Shown here piece by piece: positions 17,643 through 26,222 of a stretch of DNA of 64,000 nucleotides. The notes under the pieces are model-generated. The model was given only the letters and a program-made list of their open reading frames with translations, was not told where the DNA came from and made no database searches. The stretch's first letter is position 1. The number at the start of each line of letters is the position of its first letter. Origin of the DNA: an uncultured Paracoccaceae bacterium (lineage in GTDB: Bacteria; Pseudomonadota; Alphaproteobacteria; Rhodobacterales; Rhodobacteraceae); the NCBI GenBank assembly GCA_947493255.1, contig CANLQK010000004.1, forward strand, positions 248,001-312,000, in the 5' to 3' direction. A program made the position numbers and the translations under genes.

Positions 17643-18271
17643 CCATCGGGCGCATTATCGAAACAGATGCGGATGTCGCCGAAGGGATGGATTGGCTGGC
17701 GTCACATTGCCCGCGCATGGCGTGGGCCTACACGCAAACAGGGCCACTACCGCTGCGGCGCAAACCAGATGGGTTTGCTGAACTGCTCTCTGCCATTGTC
17801 GGCCAACAGGTCAGTGTTGCCAGCGCGCGGGCCATTTGGGGCCGGATGCAAGATGCGGGGCTGACAAACACAACAACCTGTGCAGCTGCCTCCGAGGACG
17901 ACCTTCGTGCGGTTGGTCTGAGTCGCCAGAAAATTCGCTACACATATGAACTGGCGAATGCAGGTATTGATTTCAACGCATTACGAGCCGCACCTGATGT
18001 AGACGTCATCAAAACACTGGTCGCAGTGCCCGGCATCGGCCCGTGGACTGCCGAGGTCTACGCGATGTTCAGCCTTGGCCGCGCAGATGTGTTCGCACCC
18101 GGCGATTTAGCTCTGCAAGAAGCGGCACGTGTCCTTTACGACTTACCAGATCGTCCTAAAGAAGCGGCGTTTCGCAAGATGGCCCACGACTGGGCACCAT
18201 GGCGGTCGGTTGCAGCGCGGCTGTTGTGGGCGTACTACCGCGTAGCAAAGAACAAAGAGGGCATATCATGA
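17624..18271 (+). CDS. DNA-3-methyladenine glycosylase (AlkA-type HhH-GPD)
   Basis: A 215-residue base-excision glycosylase of the HhH-GPD superfamily that removes alkylated purines. Visible are FAELLSAIVGQQVSVASAR (about residues 51-69), the helix-hairpin-helix VPGIGPWTA (135-143) and the catalytic aspartate D161 in VFAPGDLAL. There is no AlkA N-terminal barrel domain, so it is the short form. ATG 17624 is preferred over 17639 because AAGAGG stands upstream. It overlaps cobK and the following esterase gene, probably only as an operon passenger. Confidence 0.87.
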   Translation: MGDEAMTIGRIIETDADVAEGMDWLASHCPRMAWAYTQTGPLPLRRKPDGFAELLSAIVGQQVSVASARAIWGRMQDAGLTNTTTCAAASEDDLRAVGLSRQKIRYTYELANAGIDFNALRAAPDVDVIKTLVAVPGIGPWTAEVYAMFSLGRADVFAPGDLALQEAARVLYDLPDRPKEAAFRKMAHDWAPWRSVAARLLWAYYRVAKNKEGIS

Positions 18272-18936
18272 CACGGGTTCTAAATTCACAACACCGCGAA
18301 CCGGTGTCAGGCGAAATGCGATCAGCAGTGGTGTTCTTGCACGGGTACGGTGCGAATGCTGCCGACCTCATGGGGCTCGCAGACCCTTTGGGCGAACATC
18401 TTCCAGATACGGCGTTCTTTGCGCCAGACGCTCCAGAAGACTGTGCTGGCAGCCCGATGGGGTTCCAGTGGTTCCCGATCCCTTGGATCGATGGATCATC
18501 AGAAGAAGAATCGCGCGCAGGCATGGAACGTGCAGCTGCCGACCTGAACGCCTATCTCGACGGGATTATGGTCGACCAAGACCTCTTGCCCGAACAGGTG
18601 ATGGTTTTAGGCTTTAGCCAAGGGACGATGATGTCATTGCATGTATTGCCCCGCCGCGAAGACCCAATTGCTGGACTTGCCGCGTTTTCAGGCCGTTTGC
18701 TCGAACCTGAACTGCTGAAAGACGAGGTCGTCTGCCGCCCAGCCGTTCTACTGGTACATGGCGACGAAGACGACGTCGTCCCAGTGCAATCACTGCCAGA
18801 AGCCGCCGAAGCCTTGCAAGAAGCCGGCTGGAAAGAGGTCTACGCACATATCCAAAAGGGCACAGCCCACGGCATCGCGCCCGATGGTCTGCAAATTGCC
18901 TTGGCCTTCATGCGCGAACGTTTGGGCTACCAATAA
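18268..18936 (+). CDS. Phospholipase/carboxylesterase-type alpha/beta hydrolase
   Basis: A 222-residue serine hydrolase of the carboxylesterase/YpfH group. The catalytic triad can be placed: Ser117 in the nucleophile elbow GFSQG, Asp in GDEDDVVP (about 166-169), and His201 in GTAHGI. FLHGYGANAADLMGLADPL near residues 23-41 forms the oxyanion-side loop. ATG 18268 overlaps the previous stop (ATGA) and has AAAGAGG upstream, which decides the start. Substrate unknown. Confidence 0.87.
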   Translation: MTRVLNSQHREPVSGEMRSAVVFLHGYGANAADLMGLADPLGEHLPDTAFFAPDAPEDCAGSPMGFQWFPIPWIDGSSEEESRAGMERAAADLNAYLDGIMVDQDLLPEQVMVLGFSQGTMMSLHVLPRREDPIAGLAAFSGRLLEPELLKDEVVCRPAVLLVHGDEDDVVPVQSLPEAAEALQEAGWKEVYAHIQKGTAHGIAPDGLQIALAFMRERLGYQ

Positions 18937-18980
18937 ACGCGGCCCACCAAAACTGTCACAAAACCATCAATATCTAGGGC

Positions 18981-19008
18981 TTGTCAGGTCGCGAACGCGA
19001 TATATAGT
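18981..19008 (+). promoter_or_regulatory. Candidate sigma-70 promoter of the HNH gene
   Basis: TTGTCA (18981-18986) and TATAGT (19003-19008) are spaced by 16 bp, a good housekeeping promoter. The transcript would start near 19015, directly before a 7-bp hairpin GAGCGGG/CCCGCTC (19023-19029 with 19033-19039). Confidence 0.5.
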
Positions 19009-19048
19009 CATAGATAAGGCAGGAGCGGGGCTCCCGCTCTGATGCCGT

Positions 19049-19678
19049 TTGCTGGCAGACAGGGTGGGCACGATTTTGCTAATCGATACGACCGCACAGG
19101 CGGAGTTTAGAACAGATTTTGTACGTCAACCTGCAGGGCTAAAACACCACCCTGCATTGGTCTTAAACGCGGACTATAGGCCGCTTTCTTATTATCCATT
19201 ATCGCTTTGGTCGTGGCAGGATGCCGTCAAGGCTGCTTGGCTGGACCGCGTTGATATCATTGCCGAATACGACGAAGTTGCACGGTCTCCATCCCGCGAA
19301 ATCCGCATCCCTAGTGTTGTGGTTTTGAAAGATTTCGTAAAACCCCAACGCAAAGTGGCCTTCACACGGTTTAATCTGTTTTTGCGCGATGAATTTTCTT
19401 GCCAATATTGCGGCACAACGGGCGATCTGACCTTTGATCACGTCGTTCCGCGTGCATCGGGCGGGGTCACATCGTGGGAAAACGTTGTCGCGGCCTGTTC
19501 CAAATGCAATTTGCAGAAGGGCTCGAAATCTTTGCGCCGATCCGGGATGGCGCTGCGCAAACAGCCCTCCCAGCCCATAGCAGAACAGCTTCGCAACGCT
19601 GGCCGCAAGTTTCCACCAAACTATTTGCACGAGAGCTGGCTGGATTTTCTATATTGGGATGCCGAATTGGAAGCATAA
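19049..19678 (+). CDS. HNH endonuclease family protein
   Basis: A protein of up to 209 residues with an HNH nuclease module: paired zinc cysteines in CQYCGTTG, the catalytic-type DHVVPRASGG, an Asn in WENVVAACSKCN with the second cysteine pair, and a C-terminal helix region. The N-terminal HHPALVLNADYRPLSYYPLSLW is highly conserved in alphaproteobacterial relatives. The start is uncertain: the frame opens at a TTG (19049) and contains later GTG/TTG candidates, none with a strong ribosome binding site. The role of this widespread single-copy family is unclear; it is not next to a modification enzyme. Confidence 0.85.
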   Translation: MLADRVGTILLIDTTAQAEFRTDFVRQPAGLKHHPALVLNADYRPLSYYPLSLWSWQDAVKAAWLDRVDIIAEYDEVARSPSREIRIPSVVVLKDFVKPQRKVAFTRFNLFLRDEFSCQYCGTTGDLTFDHVVPRASGGVTSWENVVAACSKCNLQKGSKSLRRSGMALRKQPSQPIAEQLRNAGRKFPPNYLHESWLDFLYWDAELEA

Positions 19679-19716
19679 CGGCGCATTTCTTGGCGTATTA
19701 ACCCGCTGAACATGTG

Positions 19717-19822
19717 TTTTGCGCTAACGAATACCCAATAAGGCGAATGTAGATGGCAAGGCCTCGTTTGTGCGCTAGACTCGCCCAAACTAGAACGTTA
19801 AGTAGGCAACGTTAGCGCTAAC
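19717..19822 (+). promoter_or_regulatory. LacI/GntR-type palindromes upstream of zwf
   Basis: A perfect 12-bp palindrome GTTAGCGCTAAC lies at 19811-19822, 38 bp before zwf. A second copy with two mismatches (TTTTGCGCTAAC) is at 19717-19728, about 94 bp upstream, close to nine helical turns. Palindromes with a central CG are typical operators of LacI-family sugar regulators. The flanks differ from the AglR-like sites at 39624 and 39779, so a different regulator may bind. Confidence 0.55.
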
Positions 19823-19859
19823 TGAGCTGCAAGAGACAACCAATTTTTCGGAGGCCAAT

Positions 19860-21314
19860 ATGGTATCCCGCGTCATTCCTGTTGAAGATTTTGATCTAGT
19901 AATTTTTGGTGGCACAGGGGACCTTGCACGTCGCAAAATCCTACCAGGCTTGTTTCGCCGGTTTTTGTCTGGGCAAATGCCAAAGACTTCTCGGGTCATC
20001 GGGGCTGCGCGTTCTGACATAAACACCGATGGGTACCGTCAGATGATCCGCGACGCGATTGCGGAATTTGGCGGCGCTGAAAAGGAAAACACCGCAGGCA
20101 TCGAAGCCTTTGTCGGTCAATTGCATTACGTCACCGTAGACGCCAAAGGCGACGGCGGATGGGCTGAACTCCATGACTTGATCCGCTTTGAGGTGGTGAA
20201 TGCATTCTATTTCTCCGTCGCGCCAAGTCTGTTTGGCGATCTGGCGGAACGCCTGCACACCTATGAAATTGCCGATGCGGACAGCCGCGTTGTTGTTGAA
20301 AAACCATTCGGTCGCGATTTGGCATCGGCGCAAGCCCTGAACGAAACCTTGGCTGAACATTTCAAAGAAAGCCAAGTGTACCGGATTGACCATTACTTGG
20401 GCAAAGAAACGGTTCAGAACCTTATGGCGGTTCGGTTCGGGAACATGTTGTTCGAACCGTTGTGGAACAACCACTACGTGGATCACATCGAAATCACCGT
20501 TGCCGAAACCGTCGGTGTTGGTGGGCGCGGGGCCTACTACGACAAATCCGGTGCAATGCGCGATATGGTGCAGAACCACCTTATGCAGCTCCTGTGCCTT
20601 ATCGCGATGGAAGCGCCGTCTGAATTTGAATCCGATGCGGTCCGCGACGAAAAACTGAAAGTAATCCGCGCCCTGCAACCGGTCGAGCCGCACCACATTG
20701 TGCGGGGCCAATACGACGCCGCTGGTGACGAGCCCAGCTACCGCGAAGATGCAGGTGACCCACGGTCTTTCACTGAAAGCTTCATCGCGATGCGCTGTGA
20801 AATTGCCAATTGGCGTTGGGCCGGTGTGCCGTTCTACCTGCGGACAGGTAAGAAGATGAAGGCGCGGACGTCTGAAATTTCTGTGGTGTTCAAAGACCTC
20901 GGGCATTCGATCTTTCCAGGCGATGAGAAACGTCACCGCAATATTTTGTCCATCCAACTGCAGCCAAACGAAGGCATGCAGCTGCAAGTGACCATCAAAG
21001 AGCCGGGTCAAGGCGGCATGCGATTGGTCGATGTGCCGTTGGACATGACATTCGCAGACGCGCTTGGCCCAGACGCGGAAGGTGCTGCCGACGCATACGA
21101 ACGCCTGATCATGGATGTTATTCGTGGCAACCAAACCCTGTTCATGCGGGGTGACGAAGTCGAAGCAGCATGGGCATGGACAGACCCAATCATCGAAGGC
21201 TGGCAGGCCCGTAACGATGTACCAAAGCTTTATGATCAAGGTTCATCCGGCCCTGACGATGCGATGGCCTTGATGCACCGCGAAGACAGAAAATGGCGTG
21301 ACATCAAAGGCTAA
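19860..21314 (+). CDS. zwf: Glucose-6-phosphate 1-dehydrogenase
   Basis: A 484-residue NADP-dependent enzyme making 6-phosphoglucono-lactone. Evidence: the nucleotide-binding LVIFGGTGDLARRKILPGLF (about residues 13-32), the active-site signature RIDHYLGKE, and PFYLRTGKKM. It is the first gene of zwf-pgl-pgi. In Rhodobacteraceae this step feeds the Entner-Doudoroff route, although edd and eda are not in the window. A 12-bp palindrome lies just upstream. The start ATG has CGGAGG seven bases before it. Confidence 0.96.
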   Translation: MVSRVIPVEDFDLVIFGGTGDLARRKILPGLFRRFLSGQMPKTSRVIGAARSDINTDGYRQMIRDAIAEFGGAEKENTAGIEAFVGQLHYVTVDAKGDGGWAELHDLIRFEVVNAFYFSVAPSLFGDLAERLHTYEIADADSRVVVEKPFGRDLASAQALNETLAEHFKESQVYRIDHYLGKETVQNLMAVRFGNMLFEPLWNNHYVDHIEITVAETVGVGGRGAYYDKSGAMRDMVQNHLMQLLCLIAMEAPSEFESDAVRDEKLKVIRALQPVEPHHIVRGQYDAAGDEPSYREDAGDPRSFTESFIAMRCEIANWRWAGVPFYLRTGKKMKARTSEISVVFKDLGHSIFPGDEKRHRNILSIQLQPNEGMQLQVTIKEPGQGGMRLVDVPLDMTFADALGPDAEGAADAYERLIMDVIRGNQTLFMRGDEVEAAWAWTDPIIEGWQARNDVPKLYDQGSSGPDDAMALMHREDRKWRDIKG

Positions 21315-21443
21315 CACCGTTGCTTGGCGCACGTGACGAACACTGCGCAGACGTCGTAAACAAAAGTGATCCCGCCTATGCGGGGCTATATTTGCCAGCA
21401 ATTTCCATGAATTGCGTGGCGCAGCAAGAAAGCAGACCCAGAT

Positions 21444-22118
21444 ATGGACCTAATCAAATATCCAGACGCGGACATGATGATGATCGACCTTGCCAATACA
21501 TTGGCTGGTGAAATCGAAATGGATTTGCGGACCCATGATCAGGTATCATTTGCGGTCCCTGGCGGCACAACGCCGGGCCCTATTTTTGATGTGCTTTGCG
21601 GTACGAAACATATCGATTGGGCGCGTGTGAATGTCATGCTGACCGACGAACGCTGGGTCCCTGAAACATCAGATCGGTCCAATACGCGGTTGTTAAAGCA
21701 ACGTCTGCTTGTCGATGCGGCTGCGGCGGCAACTTATGTGCCTCTCTATGGCGACGCGGAGACGCCGGAAGAAAAACTACCCGAACTGGCTGCCAACCTC
21801 GCCGAAACACTGCCCGTAAACGTAATGTTGCTGGGCATGGGTGCAGACATGCACACCGCATCCATTTTCCCCGGCGCAGATAGGCTGACTGAGGCACTAA
21901 CAAGCGACGATCTTCTTGTTGCCATGCGTGCTCCGGGTGCCCCTGAACCACGCATTACACTGTCGGCTAAGGTTTTGAATGGTGCCATGAAACGTCACAT
22001 CGTGATCAAAGGTGCGGACAAGTTGGAAGCCCTTGAAAAAGCGAAAAACCTTTCCCCAGAAGAGGCGCCCGTCGCCGCCATTCTGGCCGGATCAACAGTA
22101 CATTGGGCGGAGAGCTAA
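21444..22118 (+). CDS. pgl: 6-phosphogluconolactonase
   Basis: A 224-residue lactonase of the DevB/NagB-like family that hydrolyses 6-phosphogluconolactone. Typical motifs are FAVPGGTTPGPIFDVL, VMLTDERWVPETSDRSNTRLL, and GMGADMHTASIFPGAD, which normally reads GxGxDGHTASLFPG. The DM in place of DG is a small deviation. It follows zwf by 129 bp, a gap holding only a weak hairpin (21371-21384), and is followed by pgi after three bases. Confidence 0.93.
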   Translation: MDLIKYPDADMMMIDLANTLAGEIEMDLRTHDQVSFAVPGGTTPGPIFDVLCGTKHIDWARVNVMLTDERWVPETSDRSNTRLLKQRLLVDAAAAATYVPLYGDAETPEEKLPELAANLAETLPVNVMLLGMGADMHTASIFPGADRLTEALTSDDLLVAMRAPGAPEPRITLSAKVLNGAMKRHIVIKGADKLEALEKAKNLSPEEAPVAAILAGSTVHWAES

Positions 22119-22121
22119 GCC

Positions 22122-23717
22122 ATGTGGAACGCGTTACGTAGCCATTTTGAAACCGTAAAAGATCGCCGGTTCGAAACACTGGTCGACACCGCTCGCGCTG
22201 AAGACTTTTCAGCGCAGGCCGGTGATATGCGGTTTGACTACGCCAAAACCAACATCGACGCGGACGGTCGCGCGTTGTTGTTTGATCTGTTGGACAAGAC
22301 GGGTGTCGCTGAAAAACGCGACGCGATGTTCGCCGGCGCCAAAATCAACGAAACCGAAGGCCGCGCGGTTTTGCACACCGCATTGCGAAACCTCGATGGT
22401 CAGCCCGTTGTTGTCGACGGTGAAAACGTCATGCCCGAGGTTCTTGAAACCTTGGACCGTATGGAGAAATTCGCCGCCGATGTGCGCTCCGGGGCATATT
22501 CGGGGCAGGGCGGTAAGATTACAGATGTGGTGAACATCGGAATCGGCGGGTCGGACCTTGGGCCAGCAATGGGGGCTCTCGCCCTTCGGCCCTATCACGA
22601 TGGCCCGCGTTGCCACTTTGTGTCCAATGTTGATCCCGCCGATATCGCCGATGTCCTGCGCAGCTGCGACCCTGCAACAACCTTGGTGATCGTTGCGTCT
22701 AAAACATTCACGACCATCGAAACCATGACCAATGCCCGCACCGCCAAAGCGTGGATGGGCGAAACGGTAACAGATCCCGCGGCCCAATTCGCGGCACTGT
22801 CCACATCTGAACAGGGCACCGCCGATTTCGGCATCGATGCATCGCGCGTCTTCGGTTTTGAAGATTGGGTTGGCGGCCGCTACTCCATGTGGGGCCCAAT
22901 CGGGTTGTCTTTGATGTTGGCGATTGGCCCCGATGCCTTCCGCGCCTTCCTCAAAGGCGGGCAGGCGATGGACCAGCATTTCCAAGCCGCACCTTGGGCA
23001 GAAAACCTGCCAGCGTTGTTGGCTGTCGTGGGCATTTGGCACAACCAAGTATGCGGCCATGCCACCCGCGCGGTTCTGCCTTATGATAACAATCTCAGCC
23101 GCTTACCGGCCTATCTTCAACAACTAGAGATGGAAAGTAACGGCAAAGGTGTCAGCATGGACGGCGAAGATTTGTCCGTCAATTCTGGCCCCGTTGTGTG
23201 GGGTGAACCGGGCACAAACGGCCAGCATGCGTTCTATCAATTGATCCACCAAGGCACGCGGGTCATCCCATGTGAATTCCTCGTTGCGGCCCGCGGTCAC
23301 GAAGACGACCTGCATCATCAACACCAATTGCTCGTCGCCAATTGTCTGGCCCAATCAGAAGCCCTGATGAAAGGCCGTGACCTTGATGAAGCCCGTGGCA
23401 AGGTCGCTGACAAATTCGAAGGCGCCGAATTAGAACGTCAGGCCAAACACCGTGTGTTCCCAGGCAATCGCCCGTCAACCACTTTGGCGTACCCACAGCT
23501 TGATCCGTTCACATTTGGCCAGATCGTAGCGCTCTATGAACACCGCGTATTCGTCGAAGGTGTGGTTTTAGGCATCAACTCCTACGACCAATGGGGCGTT
23601 GAATTGGGCAAAGAACTGGCAACCGCGTTGCAACCGATTGTCGAGGGCGCCAATGCGTCGGGCAAAGACGGGTCAACCGCTGGTTTGGTTGGGTTCTTGC
23701 AAACAAACGGTCTGTAA
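22122..23717 (+). CDS. pgi: Glucose-6-phosphate isomerase
   Basis: A 531-residue enzyme interconverting glucose-6-phosphate and fructose-6-phosphate. Seen are [51 protein letters not shown] and [11 protein letters not shown], with a catalytic His/Lys region near the C-terminus ([13 protein letters not shown]). It is the last gene of the zwf-pgl-pgi operon. Its stop directly touches the stop of the convergent thioesterase gene. It would connect glucose released by the agl locus with gluconeogenic carbon. Confidence 0.96.
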   Translation: MWNALRSHFETVKDRRFETLVDTARAEDFSAQAGDMRFDYAKTNIDADGRALLFDLLDKTGVAEKRDAMFAGAKINETEGRAVLHTALRNLDGQPVVVDGENVMPEVLETLDRMEKFAADVRSGAYSGQGGKITDVVNIGIGGSDLGPAMGALALRPYHDGPRCHFVSNVDPADIADVLRSCDPATTLVIVASKTFTTIETMTNARTAKAWMGETVTDPAAQFAALSTSEQGTADFGIDASRVFGFEDWVGGRYSMWGPIGLSLMLAIGPDAFRAFLKGGQAMDQHFQAAPWAENLPALLAVVGIWHNQVCGHATRAVLPYDNNLSRLPAYLQQLEMESNGKGVSMDGEDLSVNSGPVVWGEPGTNGQHAFYQLIHQGTRVIPCEFLVAARGHEDDLHHQHQLLVANCLAQSEALMKGRDLDEARGKVADKFEGAELERQAKHRVFPGNRPSTTLAYPQLDPFTFGQIVALYEHRVFVEGVVLGINSYDQWGVELGKELATALQPIVEGANASGKDGSTAGLVGFLQTNGL

Positions 23718-24188
23718 TCAGACCTGAACTGCGCCGTCCTTTTCTACCAAAACAGACCGCAACGCCTCCGGAAGGGGGCGTTTGCTGTTGTCTTGGTTCA
23801 GCAAAACAACAACCGCCGTGCCTGTGGTCGTAATGGTGCCGTCAACAAACGTCGCATATTCCATTGAAAAGCTAGTGTTTCGCATCGCGACCGTGCGCGC
23901 CACGTTAATATAGGTCGCGTCTGGATGGACCTCGGCGCGGTAATCAAGACTAACTGATTTCACCACCAATTTCGGGTCATCCCCAGAAAGCCTGTAGATG
24001 TCATAGTCTTCTAGGTATCGCACGCGCAGGGTTTCATACCACCGCAGGTACGCAACATTATTGACGTGGTTTAACACGTCGACCTCGGCAAACCGGACCC
24101 TGTCTTTCAGCCCATAGGCCCAAGGCTCAGCGATCTCCACCGACCGAAGCTGGGCCGCTGTAAGAGGGGTGATAAAGGGCAGGGTCAT
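23718..24188 (-). CDS. Acyl-CoA thioesterase (hot-dog fold)
   Basis: A 156-residue hot-dog thioesterase of the 4-hydroxybenzoyl-CoA/YbgC type. RFAEVDVLNHVNNVAYLRWYETLR carries the usual catalytic Asp within the first helix region, and VSLDYRAEVHPD continues the fold. ATG 24188 (MTLPFI) is the first plausible start; it makes the gene overlap the 3' end of the DUF2235 gene by 62 bases in another frame. Substrate chain length cannot be told. Confidence 0.85.
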   Translation of the reverse strand: MTLPFITPLTAAQLRSVEIAEPWAYGLKDRVRFAEVDVLNHVNNVAYLRWYETLRVRYLEDYDIYRLSGDDPKLVVKSVSLDYRAEVHPDATYINVARTVAMRNTSFSMEYATFVDGTITTTGTAVVVLLNQDNSKRPLPEALRSVLVEKDGAVQV

Positions 24189-25479
24189 TTGATTGGGTGT
24201 CCTTACAGGCCGTATCGGGTAAATTCTCTGGCGCGTAATTTGACGGGCCGTGCGCCATCCTGTCACAGACGGACGGATGTACAAGGGTCTCTTTTGTCAT
24301 CAGCCGTGGTTCTGAACGCGGCAAATACCAGAACGGAAACCTTGTTTTTGTGGCCGGAACGGCCTTGCGCCAAAGCGTCTTGGGAATCCATTCCAATATC
24401 TGCCATCCATTCACCATGGAATCATGGATCGGCGCCGTCGGGTCGGGAACCGACTTGGTGCGTTCGTCCACAGTTTCCCGATAGCGGCCTTTCCCCTGAA
24501 TTTCCGTGGCCCAATAACCGCGATACCAATCCCATTTCAGGTCCAAATCATCCATCTGGTCCAACGCCCAAGATAGGGTAATCTTTCCAACGCCCGCCTG
24601 ATCCTCCAACGCGCTTCCGCCGATGTCGCTGTGATACCCAGCAAACCATGCCTCGCGGACATGTTGATCTTCTCTGTCTTCGGGTTTCTTACTAAAATTA
24701 TTCCCGAAATAGTCGCGCCCCTCCCATAGAAGAGGGCGATAGAAACTGCGTTTCTCATCAATAGACACCGCATGCAAAACGTTCCGGACACTCGGGTTTT
24801 TGGTGGTGTAAGCGTGGGCATCAAAGGTGATAATGCTCTGCTTGCGCCAAAACGTTTGCAGCATGGATCGGAAATGAAAATGGGCCGAAACCGTATCAAA
24901 CAGGACAAGCGTATCGATCGGCACGGTGATCGGTCGAAACACCTGCGCAAACCGTCTCAGGGCTTTGTAATCTTCGCGGAACCTGTCTTTCGCGTCATTC
25001 ACCTGTAGTATGCGGTAGGCGCGGAAAATCTGTGGCGCCATGTGCAGATCATCGGGGTGGAGTAGGCCAAACGCATTGATGAACCCTGCCAAAACTCTTG
25101 CGGTGTACGCCCCCCTTGAAAACCCCACCAAAGAAATCTGATCGCGCAGGTCAACGGTTGCTGATGCATCGTATACTTCGTGCGCCGCATGGTCATATGT
25201 TTCGCAGATATATCGATATCCGTTCAGAACATTGTCTTCCAAACCGGTCCCGAAAACCAAACCCAAAAGGCGCCAAATGCTCATCCCACCATCATCGCGC
25301 AGAACCTGACCCTGCATCGTACCGACACCTTGGATGTAGTGAACTTTCTGCTGTTGGGTCTTCTTAAGCCCACGAAAGATGCGCACAACGTGGGTTTGTC
25401 TGTCGCTCACTTCGTTCGCAGTACCATCAAGGCACACAATGATGCGGCGTGGTGTTTTGGGTTTAATCTGCTTTGCCAT
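24127..25479 (-). CDS. DUF2235 (T6SS phospholipase-like) alpha/beta hydrolase protein
   Basis: A 450-residue protein with the DUF2235 pattern: PRRIIVCLDGTANE at the N-terminus, the nucleophile elbow LVGFSRGAYTARVLAGF, WFAGYHSDIGGS with the Asp/His part, and ALDQMDDL. Some DUF2235 proteins are type VI secretion lipases (Tle1), but no secretion genes are near, so that role is not claimed. ATG 25479 directly follows a terminator-like hairpin and T5 tract and lacks a clear ribosome binding site; a GTG at 25503 inside the hairpin is the alternative. Confidence 0.8.
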   Translation of the reverse strand: MAKQIKPKTPRRIIVCLDGTANEVSDRQTHVVRIFRGLKKTQQQKVHYIQGVGTMQGQVLRDDGGMSIWRLLGLVFGTGLEDNVLNGYRYICETYDHAAHEVYDASATVDLRDQISLVGFSRGAYTARVLAGFINAFGLLHPDDLHMAPQIFRAYRILQVNDAKDRFREDYKALRRFAQVFRPITVPIDTLVLFDTVSAHFHFRSMLQTFWRKQSIITFDAHAYTTKNPSVRNVLHAVSIDEKRSFYRPLLWEGRDYFGNNFSKKPEDREDQHVREAWFAGYHSDIGGSALEDQAGVGKITLSWALDQMDDLDLKWDWYRGYWATEIQGKGRYRETVDERTKSVPDPTAPIHDSMVNGWQILEWIPKTLWRKAVPATKTRFPFWYLPRSEPRLMTKETLVHPSVCDRMAHGPSNYAPENLPDTACKDTQSNDPALYHPSYSGPASVGGDR

Positions 25480-25532
25480 AAAAACGCGGCCCTGAATGAT
25501 CACATGAATAACTCATGATCATCAGGACCGCG
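25480..25532 (-). terminator. Long imperfect hairpin with T-run behind ridA
   Basis: On the minus strand, an arm of about 20 bases at 25532-25513 pairs with 25507-25485 (CGCGG, CCTGA and TGATCA blocks match with small bulges) and is followed by five T's at 25484-25480. This is a normal intrinsic terminator for ridA (stop at 25563). Unusually, the T-run is immediately followed by the start codon of the DUF2235 gene. Confidence 0.65.
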
Positions 25533-25562
25533 AAAAATAGCAAGCAGCGTCAACCGATGGTG

Positions 25563-25913
25563 TTAAACGGCCGCTGTGACGATGATTTCAACCTTGAACC
25601 CAGGCGTCGCCAGTTTGGCTTCGCCAGTCCAGCGGGCAGGGGCGCACCCTGTCGCAACCCAAGCATCCCAAACCGCGTTCATGTCCGCGAAATCGGTTTC
25701 AATGTTGGCAACCCAGATCTGCGCCGTCAGCAATTTGGTTTTATCGGTACCGGCCTTCGCCAATACATCGTCAACCTTCGCCAGAACCGCTTGTGTTTGT
25801 TCGGTGACGGTGCCGCCCTCAGCACCCACTTGGCCCGCCAAATAGGCGATCCCATTGTGAACAACCGCCTGCGACATGCGCGCGCCAGAATCGATACGTG
25901 TAATGTTGGACAT
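25563..25913 (-). CDS. RidA-family protein (YjgF/YER057c/UK114)
   Basis: A 116-residue trimeric RidA-type protein; archetypes deaminate reactive enamine/imine intermediates from PLP enzymes. Residues such as ARMSQAVVHNGIAYLAGQVG and the C-terminal GCAPARWTGEAKLATPGFKVEI fit the family. The position of the key Arg in PARWTGEAKL differs from the strict RidA CXRV(X)V pattern, so it may belong to a sister Rid subgroup. ATG 25913 is chosen because GGAGAAG lies upstream. Confidence 0.85.
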   Translation of the reverse strand: MSNITRIDSGARMSQAVVHNGIAYLAGQVGAEGGTVTEQTQAVLAKVDDVLAKAGTDKTKLLTAQIWVANIETDFADMNAVWDAWVATGCAPARWTGEAKLATPGFKVEIIVTAAV

Positions 25914-26013
25914 GATGAACTTCTCCTGAATATTTCCGCCTGAAGTAACGACCTGCCGCATCAAAGATCAAGCGTCTCGGCGAAGGAATTACAGTTTCAG
26001 AACCTAAGAAGAA

Positions 26014-26087
26014 TGGAGCGGGTAACGGGAATTGAACCCGTAACTAAAGCTTGGGAAGCTGCCGTGATACCTTTTCACCATACCCGC
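26014..26087 (-). tRNA. tRNA-Gly (anticodon CCC)
   Basis: Folding the minus strand from 26087 to 26014 gives a full cloverleaf: acceptor GCGGGTA with TACCCGC, T-arm CGGGTTCAATTCCCG, and a 7-base anticodon loop TTCCCAA with anticodon CCC. The CCA end is encoded (26016-26014). The anticodon stem has one mismatch and one wobble at its outer end, and the discriminator is T as in other glycine tRNAs. Confidence 0.9.
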
Positions 26088-26222
26088 CTTATGGGTGAAA
26101 TACTGCGCACCAATCACGGCGTCAACGTGATTAGTCCAAATACGCGCAGGGAAGGAATTCCTGACTTCGCCGATACGCCAAAGCATGCAAAGCTTACCCG
26201 TACGTAAGACCCCAATTCATTT

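Noticed and set aside
19941-21239. 432-codon minus-strand frame opposite zwf
   Set aside because: Mirror frame of a well-supported gene; no motifs.
21371-21384. CCCGC/GCGGG hairpin between zwf and pgl
   Set aside because: Short stem without T-run; may be chance or a minor mRNA structure.
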